Below, piece after piece: positions 8,113 to 16,447 of a stretch of DNA of 64,000 nt (positions within the stretch are counted from its first letter, which is position 1; every line of letters starts with the position of its first letter). The stretch comes from Actinomycetes bacterium. GTDB lineage: Bacteria; Actinomycetota; Actinomycetes; Propionibacteriales; Propionibacteriaceae. The position numbers were made by a program, and so were the translations under genes. The stretch spans positions 123,000 through 186,999 of the forward strand of contig JAEXAS010000014.1 of assembly GCA_023458095.1 (NCBI GenBank), given 5' to 3'. The notes beneath the pieces were generated by a model. That model saw nothing but the letters and a program-made list of their open reading frames with translations. It searched no databases and was not told where the DNA came from.

Positions 8113-8757
8113 GGGAATCCTCTTCCAACGGTGCTCGAACACTGCCAACTGTGGTGCCTGGTGGCGCTTAGGTGCAACCGCAGAGCACGGCAGATCATTC
8201 CCGATACGGGATGGGGTATGGCCCCCAGGCTTCGACGCGCGCAGCCAGCGGTTGGTTGAGGGTTGGGGCCTGTGCCCCTCGTGGGCGCATCCAAGGGGGC
8301 CGGAAGGCCGGATCAGCGGAAGGTGAGGGCGCACCCTTCGACAAGCTCAGGGAGCGGTTGCCCCTGACGAGCCTTGTTGACTGGCTGATGCGCGTCGCAC
8401 CCGGGCCTCTGCGCCAGCCAGCGGCCGCCACCGGTGCTCGCCTTCCCTCGGCCACTCGTGGGGTCGCTAGTGCCGTTCCCTGAGCTTGTCGAAGGGTGCG
8501 GGGGGAAGTCGAGTGGGTGTCGTTCTGGGGGTGGGCGTGATGCTGGGTGTGCGTTGGCGTTTCCCACGCTTGTCGAAGGGCCGCTTCCGGAAGGTCACGG
8601 GTGCCCCTCCCTGAGTTTGTCGAAGGGCGGTGCGCGATGTGGTCACGCGTATTCGTTCTGTGATTGGTGCCCCTGTCCTCTGAGCGGCGGAAGGCCCGCT
8701 CGTGATGGTTACTGGTGCCGTTCCCTGAGCTTGTCGAAGGGCGCATGAAGCGGGCCT
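8113..8757. repeat. Gene-free repeat gap with family A repeats
   Basis: This roughly 645-base gap holds no credible gene. It contains a family A repeat whose core is TTCCCTGAGCTTGTCGAAGG. Forward copies lie at 8476-8496, 8607-8628 (GAGTTT variant), 8721-8741 and a degenerate one at 8561-8580; a reverse-oriented copy lies at 8334-8353. Overlapping open frames here all read through these repeats and lack ribosome sites. The first 200 bases should hold the trxB promoter, which I cannot place. Confidence 0.85.
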
Positions 8758-8772
8758 TAGGCTCCCCCTGTG
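8758..8772 (+). promoter_or_regulatory. Leaderless promoter -10 of yaaA
   Basis: TAGGCT at 8758-8763 is followed by six bases and then the GTG start at 8770. This TANNNT-N6-start arrangement is the typical actinobacterial leaderless promoter, and there is no ribosome site. Confidence 0.65.
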
Positions 8773-9558
8773 CTGATTCTGCTTTCTCCGGCCAAGGCTC
8801 TTGACTTTGATGCCCCGGTGGCGCGTGCTGCGCTCAGTGACCCGCGCCTGCTCGACCAAGCGGAGCTGCTGGCCGCAGTCATGAAGACCAAGACTGTGGC
8901 CGAGTTAGCCCGGCTTTCGGGAGTATCCGATGAGATCGCCGCACTCAACGCGCAGCGGTGGGCTGACTTCGCCGTCCCGTTTCCCCCAGGGGCGGCGCGG
9001 CCCGCGATTCTAGGTTTCAACGGCGACGCCTATCAGGGGATGGACGCCCGCAACCGGTTCAGCACAGCGGACTTCACCGAGGCGCAGAAGACGGTGCGAA
9101 TCCTGTCGGGGTTGTACGGAGTGCTGCGTCCGCTGGACGCGATGCTGGCCTATCGGCTGGAGATGGGCACCAAGTTGGCAACCGAGCGAGGCAAGGATCT
9201 GTACCAATGGTGGGGAGATCGCATCAGCGCCGTGCTGGCCGCAGACCTCTCCGCCTCACCGGGTTCGGCGACGGTGATCAATCTGGCATCGCAGGAGTAC
9301 TTCACCGCTGTGCGACCCGAGTTGTTGGACGGAGCGGTCATCAGTCCGCGATTCGAGGACACCGACGCCCAAGGTCGCCGCAAAGTGCTCTCCTACTACG
9401 CCAAACGCGCCCGCGGAGAGATGGCGGCCTGGCTGGTTTTGAATCGAGAGCGCTCGCCGCGCAAGGTGGTCGACTTCGATGTTGCCGGCTATCGCTACGA
9501 CGCGGCGTCCTCCACACCGGCCCAGCCGGTGTTCGTGCGCGCCTTTGCTGATCGCTGA
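8770..9558 (+). CDS. yaaA: Peroxide stress protein YaaA (DUF328/UPF0246)
   Basis: This 262-residue protein belongs to the YaaA family, which in Escherichia coli limits free iron and oxidative DNA damage. The family signatures are visible: MLILLSPAKALDF at the N terminus, AILGFNGDAYQGM in the middle, LSGLYGVLRPLD, MGTKL, NLASQEYF and the C-terminal KRARGEMAAWL ... FDVAGYRYD. Length matches the family (about 255). The GTG start lies six bases after a -10 hexamer, so the mRNA is probably leaderless. It is a single gene flanked by repeats. Confidence 0.93.
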   Translation: MLILLSPAKALDFDAPVARAALSDPRLLDQAELLAAVMKTKTVAELARLSGVSDEIAALNAQRWADFAVPFPPGAARPAILGFNGDAYQGMDARNRFSTADFTEAQKTVRILSGLYGVLRPLDAMLAYRLEMGTKLATERGKDLYQWWGDRISAVLAADLSASPGSATVINLASQEYFTAVRPELLDGAVISPRFEDTDAQGRRKVLSYYAKRARGEMAAWLVLNRERSPRKVVDFDVAGYRYDAASSTPAQPVFVRAFADR

Positions 9559-9564
9559 GGCCGG

Positions 9565-9990
9565 GGTTTCGAGACGGCCGCTGCGCGGCCTCCTCAACCA
9601 GCCGAGGGGGACGGGGGCGTTGTGGCTGGTGGGGGCCCTGCCGGTTCCTGTGTGGCCACCCCTTTTGTTACCCGGGAGGTTGAGGAGCGGCGCAGCCGCG
9701 TCTTGAAACCGCAGGGCCGGCTTGGTCTCGTCGCTATGGATTGTTGTTGAGGCGGGGGTTTCGAGACGGCCGCTGTGCGGCCTCCGCAACCAGCCGAGGC
9801 GAAGGTCGGTACGGCCGTTTCGCAGAATGCTCATCCAGGCGAGGGGATCGTGGGGCTCTGCGGTTGGCTGGCGAGGTGCTCTGCGGTTGGCCGGGTGCTC
9901 TGCGGTTGGCCGGGTGCTCTGCGGTTCCTGGGCGGTTGGCTCGGTGATTGCCCGGGTGGTTGAGGAGCGGCGCAGCCGTGTCTCGAAACC
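9565..9990. repeat. Family B inverted repeat cluster
   Basis: Four copies of a second repeat fill this gap: GGTTTCGAGACGGCC...CTCCTCAACC at 9565-9603 and 9757-9795, and the opposite orientation at 9678-9710 and 9958-9990. The copies therefore alternate in orientation and form two facing pairs, each able to fold into a long hairpin. The unit itself is also a palindrome around GCCGC/GCGGC. No gene is supported between 9559 and 10039. Confidence 0.85.
9855..9930 (+). repeat. 19-bp tandem repeat
   Basis: The unit GCTCTGCGGTTGGCCGGGT occurs perfectly at 9878-9896 and 9897-9915, with a partial third copy from 9916 and a variant copy at 9855-9877. The 19-base period is not a multiple of three, so it is non-coding. 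It sits between two family B repeats. Confidence 0.85.
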
Positions 9991-10039
9991 TCGACAGCCC
10001 TGAGCCCAACTACCCACACGGGTGGGCCCAGGTCGGGAG

Positions 10040-10054
10040 TAGGTTCGAAGCATG
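10040..10054 (+). promoter_or_regulatory. Leaderless promoter -10 of tal
   Basis: TAGGTT at 10040-10045 is followed by six bases (CGAAGC) and the ATG at 10052. No ribosome site is present, which fits a leaderless transcript. Confidence 0.65.
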
Positions 10055-11143
10055 AACCAACGACTACGCGCTCTCAGTGATGCCGGAGTGTCGATCTGGC
10101 TGGATGATCTTTCCCGTAAGCGCCTGACCAGTGGCAGCTTGGCCGAGTTGATCGCCCAGGACAGTGTGGTCGGCGTCACCACGAATCCCAGCATCTTCGC
10201 TGCGGCCCTACAGAACTCCGCGGACTACGCCGAACAGGTCTCCGAGTTGGGGGCGATGCCGACCGAAGAGGCGATCAAGCAGTTGTGCGCGACCGACGTG
10301 CGGGCGGCCTGTGACCTCTTCGCGTCGATCTATGCCGCCTCCGGCGGCGAGGACGGTCGGGTCTCGATCGAGGTGGAGCCGGGCCTGGCCCACGACACCG
10401 AAGCCACCATTGCCCAAGCCGCCGAACTGCACGCCCTGGTCGATCGCGAGAACGTGCTGATCAAGATCCCGGCCACGGCCGCCGGACTGCCGGCGATCAC
10501 CGAGACCATCGCTGCGGGCATCTCGGTCAACGTGACGCTGATCTTCTCCGTGCAGCGCTACCGCGAGGTCATGAACGCCTACCTCGCCGGTCTCGAGCGT
10601 GCCGCTCGGGCCGGACTCGACCTGTCCAAGATTCACTCGGTGGCCTCGTTGTTCATCTCGCGCATCGACTCTGAGGTGGATGCCCGGCTGGACGCGGCCG
10701 GACGCCCCGAGTTGGCCGGACGCGCGGGGGTGGCCAACGCCATCGTCGCCTACGCCGCCTACACCGAAGTGTTCACCGACGCGCGCTTCGCGACCTTGGC
10801 AGCAGTGGAGGCGAATCCCCAGCGACCTTTGTGGGCCTCCACCGGAACCAAGAACCCCGACTACTCCGACACGTTGTATGTCTCGAGCCTGGTCGCTCCT
10901 GGGGTAGTGAACACGATGCCGGAGAAGACCTTGCGGGCCTTCGCCGACCACGGCGAGGTACTGGCGTCCATCGAAGATCAGGCCGAGAGCGCCCAAGCGC
11001 GACTCGACGAACTTAGCGCCGTCGGAATCGACCTGCCCTCGGTCTTCGCACAACTCGAAGAAGAAGGCGTCGACAAGTTTGTCGCCTCCTGGGCGGAGCT
11101 GAGCCAGGCGGTGCAGACCGCGCAGGAGGCTGCAGCGATCTAG
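10052..11143 (+). CDS. tal: Transaldolase
   Basis: This cytosolic pentose-phosphate enzyme transfers a dihydroxyacetone unit between sugar phosphates. The 363-residue protein is the long actinobacterial type: WLDDLSRKRL and GVTTNPSIF (41-49) at the N terminus, the Schiff-base lysine K138 in NVLIKIPAT, then VNVTLIFSVQRY and the SVASLFISRIDSEVD segment. The C-terminal STGTKNPDYSDTLYVSSLV is also characteristic. The ATG is placed by the leaderless promoter. In most actinobacteria tal sits beside tkt; here it stands alone. Its TAG stop overlaps the glpC stop on the opposite strand within one CTAG. Confidence 0.95.
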   Translation: MNQRLRALSDAGVSIWLDDLSRKRLTSGSLAELIAQDSVVGVTTNPSIFAAALQNSADYAEQVSELGAMPTEEAIKQLCATDVRAACDLFASIYAASGGEDGRVSIEVEPGLAHDTEATIAQAAELHALVDRENVLIKIPATAAGLPAITETIAAGISVNVTLIFSVQRYREVMNAYLAGLERAARAGLDLSKIHSVASLFISRIDSEVDARLDAAGRPELAGRAGVANAIVAYAAYTEVFTDARFATLAAVEANPQRPLWASTGTKNPDYSDTLYVSSLVAPGVVNTMPEKTLRAFADHGEVLASIEDQAESAQARLDELSAVGIDLPSVFAQLEEEGVDKFVASWAELSQAVQTAQEAAAI

Positions 11144-12435
11144 ACCGACGTCGAAAGCCCGTAAGCGGCGTGGATCATGGCAATCGGATGTTCGGTGCGC
11201 ACCCCGCTGGACTGCTCGATCTGCCAGCGGCAGGTCTCGGTGTCGCATAGGGCCAGGTCGGGATTGGTTTCCTTGACCATGTCGAACAGCGGTTTGCCGA
11301 CGGCCTGGGCGACCTCGTACTTCTCCTTCTTCAGCCCGTAGGTACCGGCGATTCCGCAACAGGTCTTGTTGGAGTCGACCACGGTCAGACCGGGAATGAG
11401 CTTCAGCACCTCCAAAGCGGGCTTGCCCATGCCTTGGCTCTTGAGCTGGCAGGGGGCGTGGTAGGGCACCGTCATCTCGATCGGCGCGAAGTCAGTGGGC
11501 AGCTCTCCGGCGTCATAGAGGTCGAGCAGGAACTCCATGATGTCGCGAGTGCGGACACCCACGTCGTGCAGCCGCTCGTCCTCGACGCCCATGATCTCGT
11601 GAGCCTCATGCTTGAGCATCCCGGTGCACGAACCTGAAGCAGACACGATTGGCAGGCCGGTTCCTGAGCCTGACGAAGGGCCAGCGCTGCGCAGGTCGTC
11701 GCACAGCTTCAGCACCGACTTCGTCGCCGATTCGAACAATCCGTTGGACTGCTGGGCCAGGCCGCAGCAACCGTGTTTGGGCACCAGCACCTCATAGCCC
11801 AGGTGCTCCAGCACCTCAACCGACTTCTTGGAGGTCTCGACCTCGAAGTAGTTGCCGGCGCAGCCATGGAAGAACACCACTGCCCCGCGCGGGAAGGGGC
11901 CGTCCGGCTTGGGCCGCTTGTTGAACCAGCCTTCAAAGCTCTGCGATTGGGCCGGTGGCATCGGGGCATCGGCATGCACCCCGACAACGGCCTGCATCAC
12001 CGTGCGCAGCGGCTTGTTGTTCAGCACGGCCCGGGCCAGCGGTGCCACCGGCGTCATGACCTTGCCCATCAGCACCGTCTGACCGATCAGCCGGTCGCGA
12101 ATCGGCATGTGGTCGGCCTTCATCACCGCGCGGGCCTGGGAGTTCAACTCGGCGATCTGCACTCCCTGCGGGCACACCAGGGTGCAGGTGCCGCAACTGG
12201 AGCAGTAGTCCAGCGAATGATCGACACTTTCGCCGTTACGGAAACGTTCGGCCTGGGGTCCGACGAACTTCGGTCCGGTGAACAGCGGGGTCACCGCTGA
12301 CACCGGGCACTGGGTCTCGCAGATGGTGCATTTCACGCACGCGTCCAGGCTGGCTCGGGACAACTCGTGTCCGGCGAAGCCCAGTCCGGCCAAGGTGGCC
12401 TTGGTCTGCGGTTCGCTGCTCGGCTCGGCACTCAT
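11140..12435 (-). CDS. glpC: Anaerobic glycerol-3-phosphate dehydrogenase subunit C (Fe-S, CCG domains)
   Basis: GlpC anchors the GlpAB dehydrogenase to the membrane and passes electrons to quinone. The 431-residue protein has two 4Fe-4S ferredoxin motifs (Cys 33, 36, 39, 43 and 78, 81, 84, 88) and two CCG domains (HGCCGLAQQ and NKTCCGIAGTYG). The ATG at 12435 overlaps the glpB stop as ATGA, so it is coupled. The open frame extends further only inside glpB. Residues about 251-262 (SAGPSSGSGTGLP) are encoded by a degenerate copy of the dispersed repeat, an apparent in-frame insertion. Confidence 0.93.
   Translation of the reverse strand: MSAEPSSEPQTKATLAGLGFAGHELSRASLDACVKCTICETQCPVSAVTPLFTGPKFVGPQAERFRNGESVDHSLDYCSSCGTCTLVCPQGVQIAELNSQARAVMKADHMPIRDRLIGQTVLMGKVMTPVAPLARAVLNNKPLRTVMQAVVGVHADAPMPPAQSQSFEGWFNKRPKPDGPFPRGAVVFFHGCAGNYFEVETSKKSVEVLEHLGYEVLVPKHGCCGLAQQSNGLFESATKSVLKLCDDLRSAGPSSGSGTGLPIVSASGSCTGMLKHEAHEIMGVEDERLHDVGVRTRDIMEFLLDLYDAGELPTDFAPIEMTVPYHAPCQLKSQGMGKPALEVLKLIPGLTVVDSNKTCCGIAGTYGLKKEKYEVAQAVGKPLFDMVKETNPDLALCDTETCRWQIEQSSGVRTEHPIAMIHAAYGLSTSV
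11653..11683. repeat. Degenerate family A repeat inside glpC
   Basis: TTCCTGAGCCTGACGAAGGG differs from the family A core mainly by CCTGAC for CTTGTC and by one fewer C. It is read in frame in glpC as a Gly/Ser-rich segment between two conserved parts of the second half of the protein. Confidence 0.6.
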
Positions 12436-13673
12436 GGCCGCTCCTTCCCGATGGCATCGGCGGCGACCAATGCGCTGGCTGCGGCGACCCCGTCGCCGGT
12501 TTTGTCGCGCCAACCCGGCGTACCGGCCAGAATTCCGCCGGCAGCGTGGAGGTTGGCGTAGACGACCGACCCGGCGGCATCGACCGGTTGCATGGCGCCA
12601 TTGACCGCGACTCCAACGCTGAACAGCGGCTGCTCAGGGCCCCAGTAGTCGCCATGCAGGAGCGGTCCGTCCACACTGGTCACAGGCAGGTTGAACAGTG
12701 TCTCGTGCACGGTCCCGTAGGAATCCAACTCCAGAGCACCGGATTCGAATCCGCCGGTGGCCAGCACGAAGGCGTCTGCGGTGAAGGACCGTGGTGCCGG
12801 CTCGGTGGCGATGGAGACGCTGCGTACCTGGTGGTCTTCGACATCGAAGGCCACGGTGCGCACTCCCGACACCACCCGGACCCCGACCGACGTCGCGCGC
12901 GCCCGCAGCGCCTGATCCAGGCGCATTCCGAGTACCGAGGGTGGCGGCAAGGGGATCTCGAACACCTCGTGGCCGAGATCGGCGGCAACCTCCGACCAGG
13001 CCTGCGGGTCAGTCAGCCCGAGAACGGCGGGGAGTCCCACCGTCTCGCCGGGCTTGAGCTGAGGCGCCAAGGCCGCACAGAAACGCTTTCGGAAGCCGGG
13101 ATCGTCGAAGGCCCGTGCGTAGGTCAGTCCGGTGGAGTCGATCTCGGACTCGCGAGCCGCGACGTCGATGGTGAGGGCGCGGGCGCTCAGCCGTCCGCCG
13201 TCGGGTAACTCGGTGCGGGAGAGGTTCGCCGCAATGAGGTCGGCGGAAAAGTCCTTCAGCCTGCGCAGGCCCACCACGACCCAGGACGCACCGTCGCGCA
13301 CCTGGCCGGCGATCATGCTGGGCTGCACCAGGCAGGTGGGACGGATCGCTCCCACGGCCGTGGGCAGGTGATAGTTCGCCTCCGGATCACCCACCAGCAA
13401 GTCGGGAAGAAGTTCCTTGAGGTAGGCGACGGCCTCCAGAACCGCCTTTGGGCCGATGCCGGCGTAGGGGTGCGACGCGGCAGCGGCAGAAACCGCAGCA
13501 ATCGGATTGGTGACCCGCTCAGGGGAGTACCCATAGACATCGATGCTGCCCTGACCCAACTGCAGGCCCCCGAGACCTTTGTGGAGCAGGACGACTCGAT
13601 GTCCGTTGTCGGCGAGCCGATTGGCTGCCACCCAGCCCGCCAGGCCTGCGCCGATGATCACCACCCGACTCAT
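12432..13673 (-). CDS. glpB: Anaerobic glycerol-3-phosphate dehydrogenase subunit B
   Basis: GlpB is the second flavoprotein-type subunit of the anaerobic sn-glycerol-3-phosphate dehydrogenase. The 413-residue protein begins with the dinucleotide fold VVIIGAGLAGWVAANRLADNG and has LLHKGLGGLQLGQGSIDVYGY, typical of GlpB, and a C-terminal VNGAMQPVDAAGSVVYANLHAAGGILAG. Its ATG shares one base with the glpA stop (TGATG), and its own stop overlaps glpC (ATGA), so glpABC is a tightly coupled operon. Confidence 0.92.
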   Translation of the reverse strand: MSRVVIIGAGLAGWVAANRLADNGHRVVLLHKGLGGLQLGQGSIDVYGYSPERVTNPIAAVSAAAASHPYAGIGPKAVLEAVAYLKELLPDLLVGDPEANYHLPTAVGAIRPTCLVQPSMIAGQVRDGASWVVVGLRRLKDFSADLIAANLSRTELPDGGRLSARALTIDVAARESEIDSTGLTYARAFDDPGFRKRFCAALAPQLKPGETVGLPAVLGLTDPQAWSEVAADLGHEVFEIPLPPPSVLGMRLDQALRARATSVGVRVVSGVRTVAFDVEDHQVRSVSIATEPAPRSFTADAFVLATGGFESGALELDSYGTVHETLFNLPVTSVDGPLLHGDYWGPEQPLFSVGVAVNGAMQPVDAAGSVVYANLHAAGGILAGTPGWRDKTGDGVAAASALVAADAIGKERP

Positions 13674-15289
13674 CAGGACTCCTTCGTTAGCGCCGGGGCG
13701 CGGGTCGGATCTGGTTCCACGGATTCAGCATCCGGCCCGGGCAGGTGTTCGGTGTCGAGGGTGCCTTGGAAGATCCAGGCATCCAGGACCGATTGGCGAA
13801 CCTGTTCGCCGTACAGAATCGGCCAGATCCCTAGCCAGCGGTTTCGCAGGAACAGCCGGAACAATCCGCTGGCCCGCTCGGCATTCAAACTGCCTTCGGC
13901 GACCGCGATTCCACCCGCGCGCAGGCTGCAGAAACCGCCCTGACAAGGCCCCATGCCAAGGCGCAGTTGCCGGCGCAGATCGTCGAAGCTGGCCTGTGGC
14001 GCAGCGGCGAGAGCATCGGTGAACATCTCGCGGCTGACCAGTTCGCATTCGCAGATGATCTGGGAGTCGAAGCGGTCGGCCTCTCGTTCGGCGAGGCGGT
14101 CACTGACCCGGTGGGTGCGGGCCGACTCCGAACCAGGAAGCGCCTCCGCTGCCGTTCGGCAGGCGCGCTGCTCGCCGAGCTTGTCGCACATCGCATCAGT
14201 GATGTGCTCGGCCATCAACCGGTAGGTGGTCAGCTTGCCACCACCGATGGTGAGCATGCCGTCCAAGCCGTCACGCGCAGTGTGGTCGATGACCTCCATG
14301 CCGCGGCTCATGTGGCGGGTGTCGGAGGCCGCGACCCGGTCGTCCTTGATCAGCGGACGCGCACCGGCCCAGGCGTGCAAAGCGCGGGACTGGCGGAATC
14401 CGGGCACCAAAACCTCGCCGGCATCCAGCATCTGCTGAACCTCATTAGCCTCGATCTTGAGGTGGTCAGGATCGTCGACCTTCACATCGGTGGTGCCGAT
14501 GATGCTCACGGTGTGCGCCGGCACCAGAATGTCGCCGTCGGCGGGGTAGATCAGGCGGTTCACCACACGATTCACCAGCCGGTGGTTCATCGCGATCATG
14601 ATGCCGCGCCCGGGAACCACCTCGACCGGATGAGCGCCGGCCATGGCGGCGATCTGGCCGGCCCAGGGGCCGGCGCAGTTCAGCACGAAGCCGGTCTCGA
14701 TGACGACCTCTTCATTGGTGCGCAGGTCGACACACCGTACGGCGGTCACCGCACCGGAGGCGGTCTCAATCGTCGTCACCTGGTGGTAGGTGAGGATCTT
14801 GGCGCCATACTCGCGGGCCGAATTCGCCGCACCCCACACCAGCTTCCAACCGTCGACGGTGCCGTCGTGAACCTCAACCGCCCGCAGAATGCCGGGATTG
14901 AGCCGGGGTTCGTTTCGGAGCGCCTCGGCCACGCTCACCTCGCGGGCCGGGACGCCGGTGGCGGCTGCTCCGGCAAGGAACTTGTCGGCGAAGTCGGGAT
15001 CATCGCCGGGGCAGGTGACGAAGTAGCCGCCGGTGGCTTCGACCGCTTCGGACTGAATACGGGTCAGGATCGCGTTTTCTTGGGCGCATTCGGTGGCCGA
15101 CTCGGGGTCGGAGACGACATAGCGGCCACCGGAGTGGAGCAGGCCGTGGAACCGTCCGGTGGTGCCTTGGCCCAGATCGGCTCTTTCGACCAGGACGGTG
15201 CTGTAGCCGCGCATCGCGACGTCGCGAACCACGCCAGCACCAGTGGACCCACCGCCGATGACCACGACGTCAACAGCAAGCTTGCGCAC
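13673..15289 (-). CDS. glpA: Anaerobic glycerol-3-phosphate dehydrogenase subunit A
   Basis: GlpA oxidises sn-glycerol 3-phosphate to dihydroxyacetone phosphate with FAD. The 538-residue protein has the N-terminal FAD motif VVVIGGGSTGAGVVRDVAMRG, the TTGRFHGLLHSGGRYV segment, and GGGKLTTYRLMAEHI. The C-terminal BFD-like 2Fe-2S domain has ICECELVSREM and GMGPCQGGFCS, which separates GlpA from the aerobic GlpD. The GTG start at 15289 has GGAGGAG upstream. It is the first gene of glpABC, next to the divergently placed glpF-glpK and a SorC-type regulator. Confidence 0.95.
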   Translation of the reverse strand: MRKLAVDVVVIGGGSTGAGVVRDVAMRGYSTVLVERADLGQGTTGRFHGLLHSGGRYVVSDPESATECAQENAILTRIQSEAVEATGGYFVTCPGDDPDFADKFLAGAAATGVPAREVSVAEALRNEPRLNPGILRAVEVHDGTVDGWKLVWGAANSAREYGAKILTYHQVTTIETASGAVTAVRCVDLRTNEEVVIETGFVLNCAGPWAGQIAAMAGAHPVEVVPGRGIMIAMNHRLVNRVVNRLIYPADGDILVPAHTVSIIGTTDVKVDDPDHLKIEANEVQQMLDAGEVLVPGFRQSRALHAWAGARPLIKDDRVAASDTRHMSRGMEVIDHTARDGLDGMLTIGGGKLTTYRLMAEHITDAMCDKLGEQRACRTAAEALPGSESARTHRVSDRLAEREADRFDSQIICECELVSREMFTDALAAAPQASFDDLRRQLRLGMGPCQGGFCSLRAGGIAVAEGSLNAERASGLFRLFLRNRWLGIWPILYGEQVRQSVLDAWIFQGTLDTEHLPGPDAESVEPDPTRAPALTKES

Positions 15290-15459
15290 AGGCTCCTCCG
15301 TTCGTCGCCGAGCGATCCCCCGGATTCCTCATTGATTCCGGGTATCTCGAAGGGCTCGCCGATTTAGCGCCAGCCTAAGCATCATTCGAGAATCTGCGAC
15401 CACCCGCGCCGCAGGTGTAGCAGATGTGCAGCGCCCTGGATCGGATTGAGAAATCGCGC
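15290..15459. promoter_or_regulatory. glpABC upstream region
   Basis: This 170-base gap between the regulator and glpA must hold the glpABC control region on the minus strand unless the genes are co-transcribed. An imperfect inverted repeat CCCGGA...TCCGGG lies at 15318-15341 with a 12-base spacer. I see no copy of the GCACG...CGTGC palindrome that precedes the regulator gene. Confidence 0.35.
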
Positions 15460-16416
15460 TCAGGCGTGGATGCGGTCCAAGACTGCGCGCGCGGTGCCTT
15501 CGTCCAGCACCAGATCTGTGGCGGTGCCGGCGCGCAGCGCACCGACCACTGCGGCGGCCCGCGAGGGGTCGGCCACCACACACAGCCGTCGCGGAATCCG
15601 CCTCAGCTCGGCGGGGGTCAAACCGGTGGCCCGCTCGTTGTAGGCAATGTCGGCGTAGGTGCCGTCCTCACGCAACAGCACAGTGCAGACATCGCCGACC
15701 ACGCCATCGGCGACCAGTTCGGCCATATCGGACTCGTCCATATAGCCGGCCGAATAAACATGGGACGGCACTCGCCCCTGCAAACACCCCACTCCGAACA
15801 CGGCGATATCGAGTTTCGCATGCAGGCGCAGCACGCTTTGTACCGATCGCTCCTGCCACATGGCCTTCTTGGTCTCGGCATAGTCGAAGAAGGCCGGCAC
15901 CGGGAACAGCACGACCTTGGCGTCAAAGGCATCTCCGAACGCCTGCAGGATCTCGCCGATATAGGGGATGCCGGAAGATCGACGGTTGGCGCCGCCGTTG
16001 ATCTGGATCACGCTGGCGTCGATCAAAGGACGGCGTCCCAGGTGCTTGACGATGTGGGAGAGCGTGACGCCCCAGGCCACCCCGATGTACTGATGATCGT
16101 CGACCATCTCGGTCAGTAGTTTTCCCGCCAGCCGGGCGACCTGATCGAAGCGGGCGGCCTCGTTGGCGTTCTCCCGAACCGAGACCATGTGCACCCGGAC
16201 GCCGAAGGCCTGGCTCAAGGTGGCGGCCATTGGCGAGGCTGAGCCGTGGTGGTCAGCGAGGCTGATTCGCACCAGTCCGCTCTCGCGGGCCTCCTTCAAC
16301 AGGCGCGAGATCGAGGAGCGTGACAGCTTCAAGGCTCGAGCGATGCTTTCCATGGTTTCGCCTTGGATGTAGTACCGAGATGCCGCTTGGTACATCTCCT
16401 CGTAGCGGTCGTTCAC
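15460..16416 (-). CDS. SorC/DeoR-type sugar-binding transcriptional regulator
   Basis: This 318-residue regulator has an N-terminal helix-turn-helix (YYIQGETMESIARALKLSRSSISRLLKEARESGLV) and a SorC-type effector domain of the sugar-phosphate isomerase fold (GVAWGVTLSHIV, QINGGANRR, GVGCLQG, GVVGDVCTVLLREDG, and the C-terminal CVVADPSRAAAVVGAL). The preferred start is GTG at 16416, with GGAGG eight bases upstream; an ATG frame start at 16437 overlaps the operator and is less likely. Lying between glpABC and glpFK, it probably controls glycerol use in response to a phosphorylated intermediate (inference). A 16-bp palindrome upstream suggests autoregulation. Confidence 0.85.
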   Translation of the reverse strand: MNDRYEEMYQAASRYYIQGETMESIARALKLSRSSISRLLKEARESGLVRISLADHHGSASPMAATLSQAFGVRVHMVSVRENANEAARFDQVARLAGKLLTEMVDDHQYIGVAWGVTLSHIVKHLGRRPLIDASVIQINGGANRRSSGIPYIGEILQAFGDAFDAKVVLFPVPAFFDYAETKKAMWQERSVQSVLRLHAKLDIAVFGVGCLQGRVPSHVYSAGYMDESDMAELVADGVVGDVCTVLLREDGTYADIAYNERATGLTPAELRRIPRRLCVVADPSRAAAVVGALRAGTATDLVLDEGTARAVLDRIHA

Positions 16417-16431
16417 CGCCCTCACCTCCCT

Positions 16432-16447
16432 GTGCACGTTCGTGCAC
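16432..16447. promoter_or_regulatory. Palindromic operator upstream of the SorC-type regulator
   Basis: GTGCACGTTCGTGCAC consists of 7-bp arms around TT, centred about 24 bases upstream of the GTG start. It is a likely binding site for the regulator itself. A related but weaker repeat, GACACGAACTGTGTC, lies at 16870-16884 just before glpF, sharing CACGAAC. Confidence 0.6.

Noticed and set aside
8172..8859. Several overlapping open frames of 80-180 codons on both strands
   Set aside because: They read through family A repeats, overlap one another and lack start signals.
9565..9990. Possible insertion sequence with inverted ends
   Set aside because: No transposase frame between the facing repeats; the same unit occurs elsewhere as a stand-alone element.
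12725..12745. tRNA-like GGATTCGAATCC segment
   Set aside because: Lies inside glpB coding sequence and no acceptor or anticodon stems surround it.
13967..15367. Plus-strand open frame of 466 codons
   Set aside because: Fully antisense to glpA, which has clear FAD and 2Fe-2S motifs; His/Gly-rich composition typical of a shadow.
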